NCBI RefSeq assembly: GCF_017896165.1
Contig: NZ_JAFCNB010000023.1
Coordinates: 1 to 64,000, forward strand
Direction of reading: 5' to 3'
Source: Microbispora oryzae
GTDB taxonomy: Bacteria; Actinomycetota; Actinomycetes; Streptosporangiales; Streptosporangiaceae
Length of the DNA stretch: 64,000 nt
The position numbers and the translations under genes were made by a program. This document shows positions 62,928 through 64,000 of the stretch, piece after piece. Under the pieces are notes generated by a model. That model saw only the letters and a list, made by a program, of their open reading frames with translations, ran no database searches and had not been told where the DNA came from. The stretch's first letter is position 1; every line of letters starts with the position of its first letter.

Positions 62928-63560
62928 ATGAAGATCGCGCTTTTCGGTGCGACCGGGGGCACCGGCAGGCAACTGATCCTGCAGGCGTGCGACGCCGGCG
63001 ACGAGGTCACCGCGGTGGTCCGGGACCCGGCCCGGCTCCCCGAGTCGCATCCTCGCCTGACGGTGTTGCGGGCCGACGTGATGGATCCCGCCACGCTCGG
63101 CCCGGCCGTGGAGGGCTGTGACGCGGTGGTGTCGGCGCTGGGCTCGCGCGACGGGCGGGTGCCGACCAGCGTCTGCGCCGACGGCACGGCCGCCATCGTC
63201 GGGGCCATGCGCGCCGCCCGGGTGCGACGGCTCGTCGTGGTGAGCGCCGGCACCCTCACCACCGACGGCGACGGGCCGTTGACCCGTCTGATCGTGAAGC
63301 CCCTCCTGGGAAATCTGTTCAAGCACACCATCGCCGACAAGCGTCGGATGGAGGAAGTCGTGCGTGCCAGTGGCCTGGAATGGACGATCGTGCGTCCCCC
63401 GAGGCTCACCGACGGACCCCATACCGGCGTCTACCGCAGCGCCGTGGACCGCAACGTGCGCGGCGCGCTACGCGTCTCGCGCGCCGATCTGGCCGACTGC
63501 GTCCTGCGGTGCCTGGTCGACCAGGAGCCGATCGACGCCGCCGTCTCACTCGGATACTGA
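62928..63560 (+). CDS. NAD(P)-binding SDR-like protein
   Basis: A 210-residue atypical short-chain dehydrogenase (NmrA/BVR-B-like). The dinucleotide-binding motif is G-A-T-G-G-T-G at 8-14. V-V-S-A-L-G-S and L-V-V-V-S-A-G are the usual beta4/beta5 segments, and W-T-I-V-R-P-P-R follows. The catalytic Tyr-x3-Lys is not obvious, so it may be an isomerase-like or redox-sensor type. GAGGAGA precedes the ATG at 62928. Confidence 0.85.
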   Translation: MKIALFGATGGTGRQLILQACDAGDEVTAVVRDPARLPESHPRLTVLRADVMDPATLGPAVEGCDAVVSALGSRDGRVPTSVCADGTAAIVGAMRAARVRRLVVVSAGTLTTDGDGPLTRLIVKPLLGNLFKHTIADKRRMEEVVRASGLEWTIVRPPRLTDGPHTGVYRSAVDRNVRGALRVSRADLADCVLRCLVDQEPIDAAVSLGY

Positions 63561-63591
63561 CCCGCCGACCACAACCGTCTCGGAGTCCTGA

Positions 63592-64000
63592 ATGGCAATC
63601 CGCTACATCTCACCCGTGCCGAGGAGAACGGCCTCCGGCCGGGTCGCCGAGGTCTACGCCCAGTCCGTCGCCGACTTCGGGCAGCCCGCGTTCATGATGC
63701 TGTCGCCCGCACCCGACCTGCACGCCGCCGCCTGGGCCGTCCTACGCGAGTCGAGCCTGACCGGATCCGCGCCCCGCGTCGACAAGGAAGTCGTCTCCGT
63801 CGCCGTGTCGCACGCCAACCGGTGCCGCTTCTGCATCGACGCGCACAGCATCCTGATCCACGCTCTCGGTGACCATGACCTCGCTGAGGACCTTTTCCAC
63901 GACAGGACCCCGGCCGAGGCCGGCTACGCCGAACTCGTCGCGTGGGCGAAGGCCACCCGTACCCCCGGTGCGGCACAGCTCCCGGCGCCTCCGTTCCCGG
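63592..64000 (+). CDS. AhpD/carboxymuconolactone-decarboxylase-like protein (partial)
   Basis: The first 136 codons of a gene cut by the window end. V-D-K-E-V-V-S-V-A-V-S-H-A-N-R-C-R-F-C-I-D-A-H is split across the helix pair, and the C-x-x-C followed by x3-H is the redox site of AhpD-like peroxidase partners. It likely takes part in peroxide or reactive-compound defence. It lies 31 bp after the SDR-like gene and may share its transcript. Confidence 0.85.
   Translation, partial: MAIRYISPVPRRTASGRVAEVYAQSVADFGQPAFMMLSPAPDLHAAAWAVLRESSLTGSAPRVDKEVVSVAVSHANRCRFCIDAHSILIHALGDHDLAEDLFHDRTPAEAGYAELVAWAKATRTPGAAQLPAPPFP

Overview
The window is about 71% G+C by eye, with GTG/TTG starts, ATGA-type gene overlaps, two SARP/BTAD regulators and a Glu-Asp-Phe tRNA cluster. 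This fits the chromosome of a filamentous actinomycete; a Streptosporangiales-type host is my guess, and no rRNA is present to settle it.

Layout. 1-2.2 kb: a low-G+C HEPN-motif gene and a small HTH gene abut the 3' side of a tRNA-Glu/Asp/Phe cluster, probably the end of an integrated element. 2.6-10.4 kb: ordinary chromosomal genes (membrane metallophosphoesterase, TetR with an ABC exporter, a small zincin, an MFS carrier, a PspC protein, a glutaryl-CoA dehydrogenase-like enzyme). 10.44 kb: intact tRNA-Lys(TTT). Copies of its 3' end recur at 17.66 and 29.48 kb, dividing the next 19 kb into two accessory segments. The first has an aminotransferase, a stand-alone TSCPD protein, a broken IS3 transposase and a P-loop protein with sixteen 46-residue repeats. 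The second has a SARP/NB-ARC/TPR regulator, two secreted proteins, AraC, a polysaccharide deacetylase-like protein and MerR. No integrase is visible.

30.34-49.15 kb is a compact biosynthetic gene cluster that I do not recognise. It combines a valine-type stand-alone adenylation domain with its own carrier protein, a divergent A-PCP-C NRPS with a proline-like code, a KS-ACP protein whose acyltransferase is degenerate, a second carrier protein, a discrete thioesterase with cysteine in place of the nucleophilic serine, a cobalamin-type radical SAM enzyme, a HemN-like radical SAM enzyme, a luciferase-like monooxygenase, a GNAT and an M20 hydrolase (a plausible protect/deprotect pair), a HAD protein, an exporter, and three proteins more usual in RiPP clusters (PqqD, HprK-like kinase, nucleotidyltransferase). 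Ten genes from 45.5 to 35.2 kb form one tightly coupled operon. The left edge cuts into what looks like the start of an ABC-transporter gene.

49.2-57.4 kb: a split-barrel flavin-type protein, a second SARP regulator and a full-length dnaE. The dnaE has no visible replication or lspA/rluD neighbours and could be a housekeeping gene or a self-resistance copy. 57.4-64 kb: a DHA2-type drug exporter, two TetR regulators, an NTF2-like protein, a small membrane protein, a multicopper oxidase with a broken N-terminus, an NAD(P)-binding protein and an AhpD/CMD-like protein cut by the window end. Shared TGTTCGA half-sites suggest that the exporter and the oxidase operon have a common repressor.
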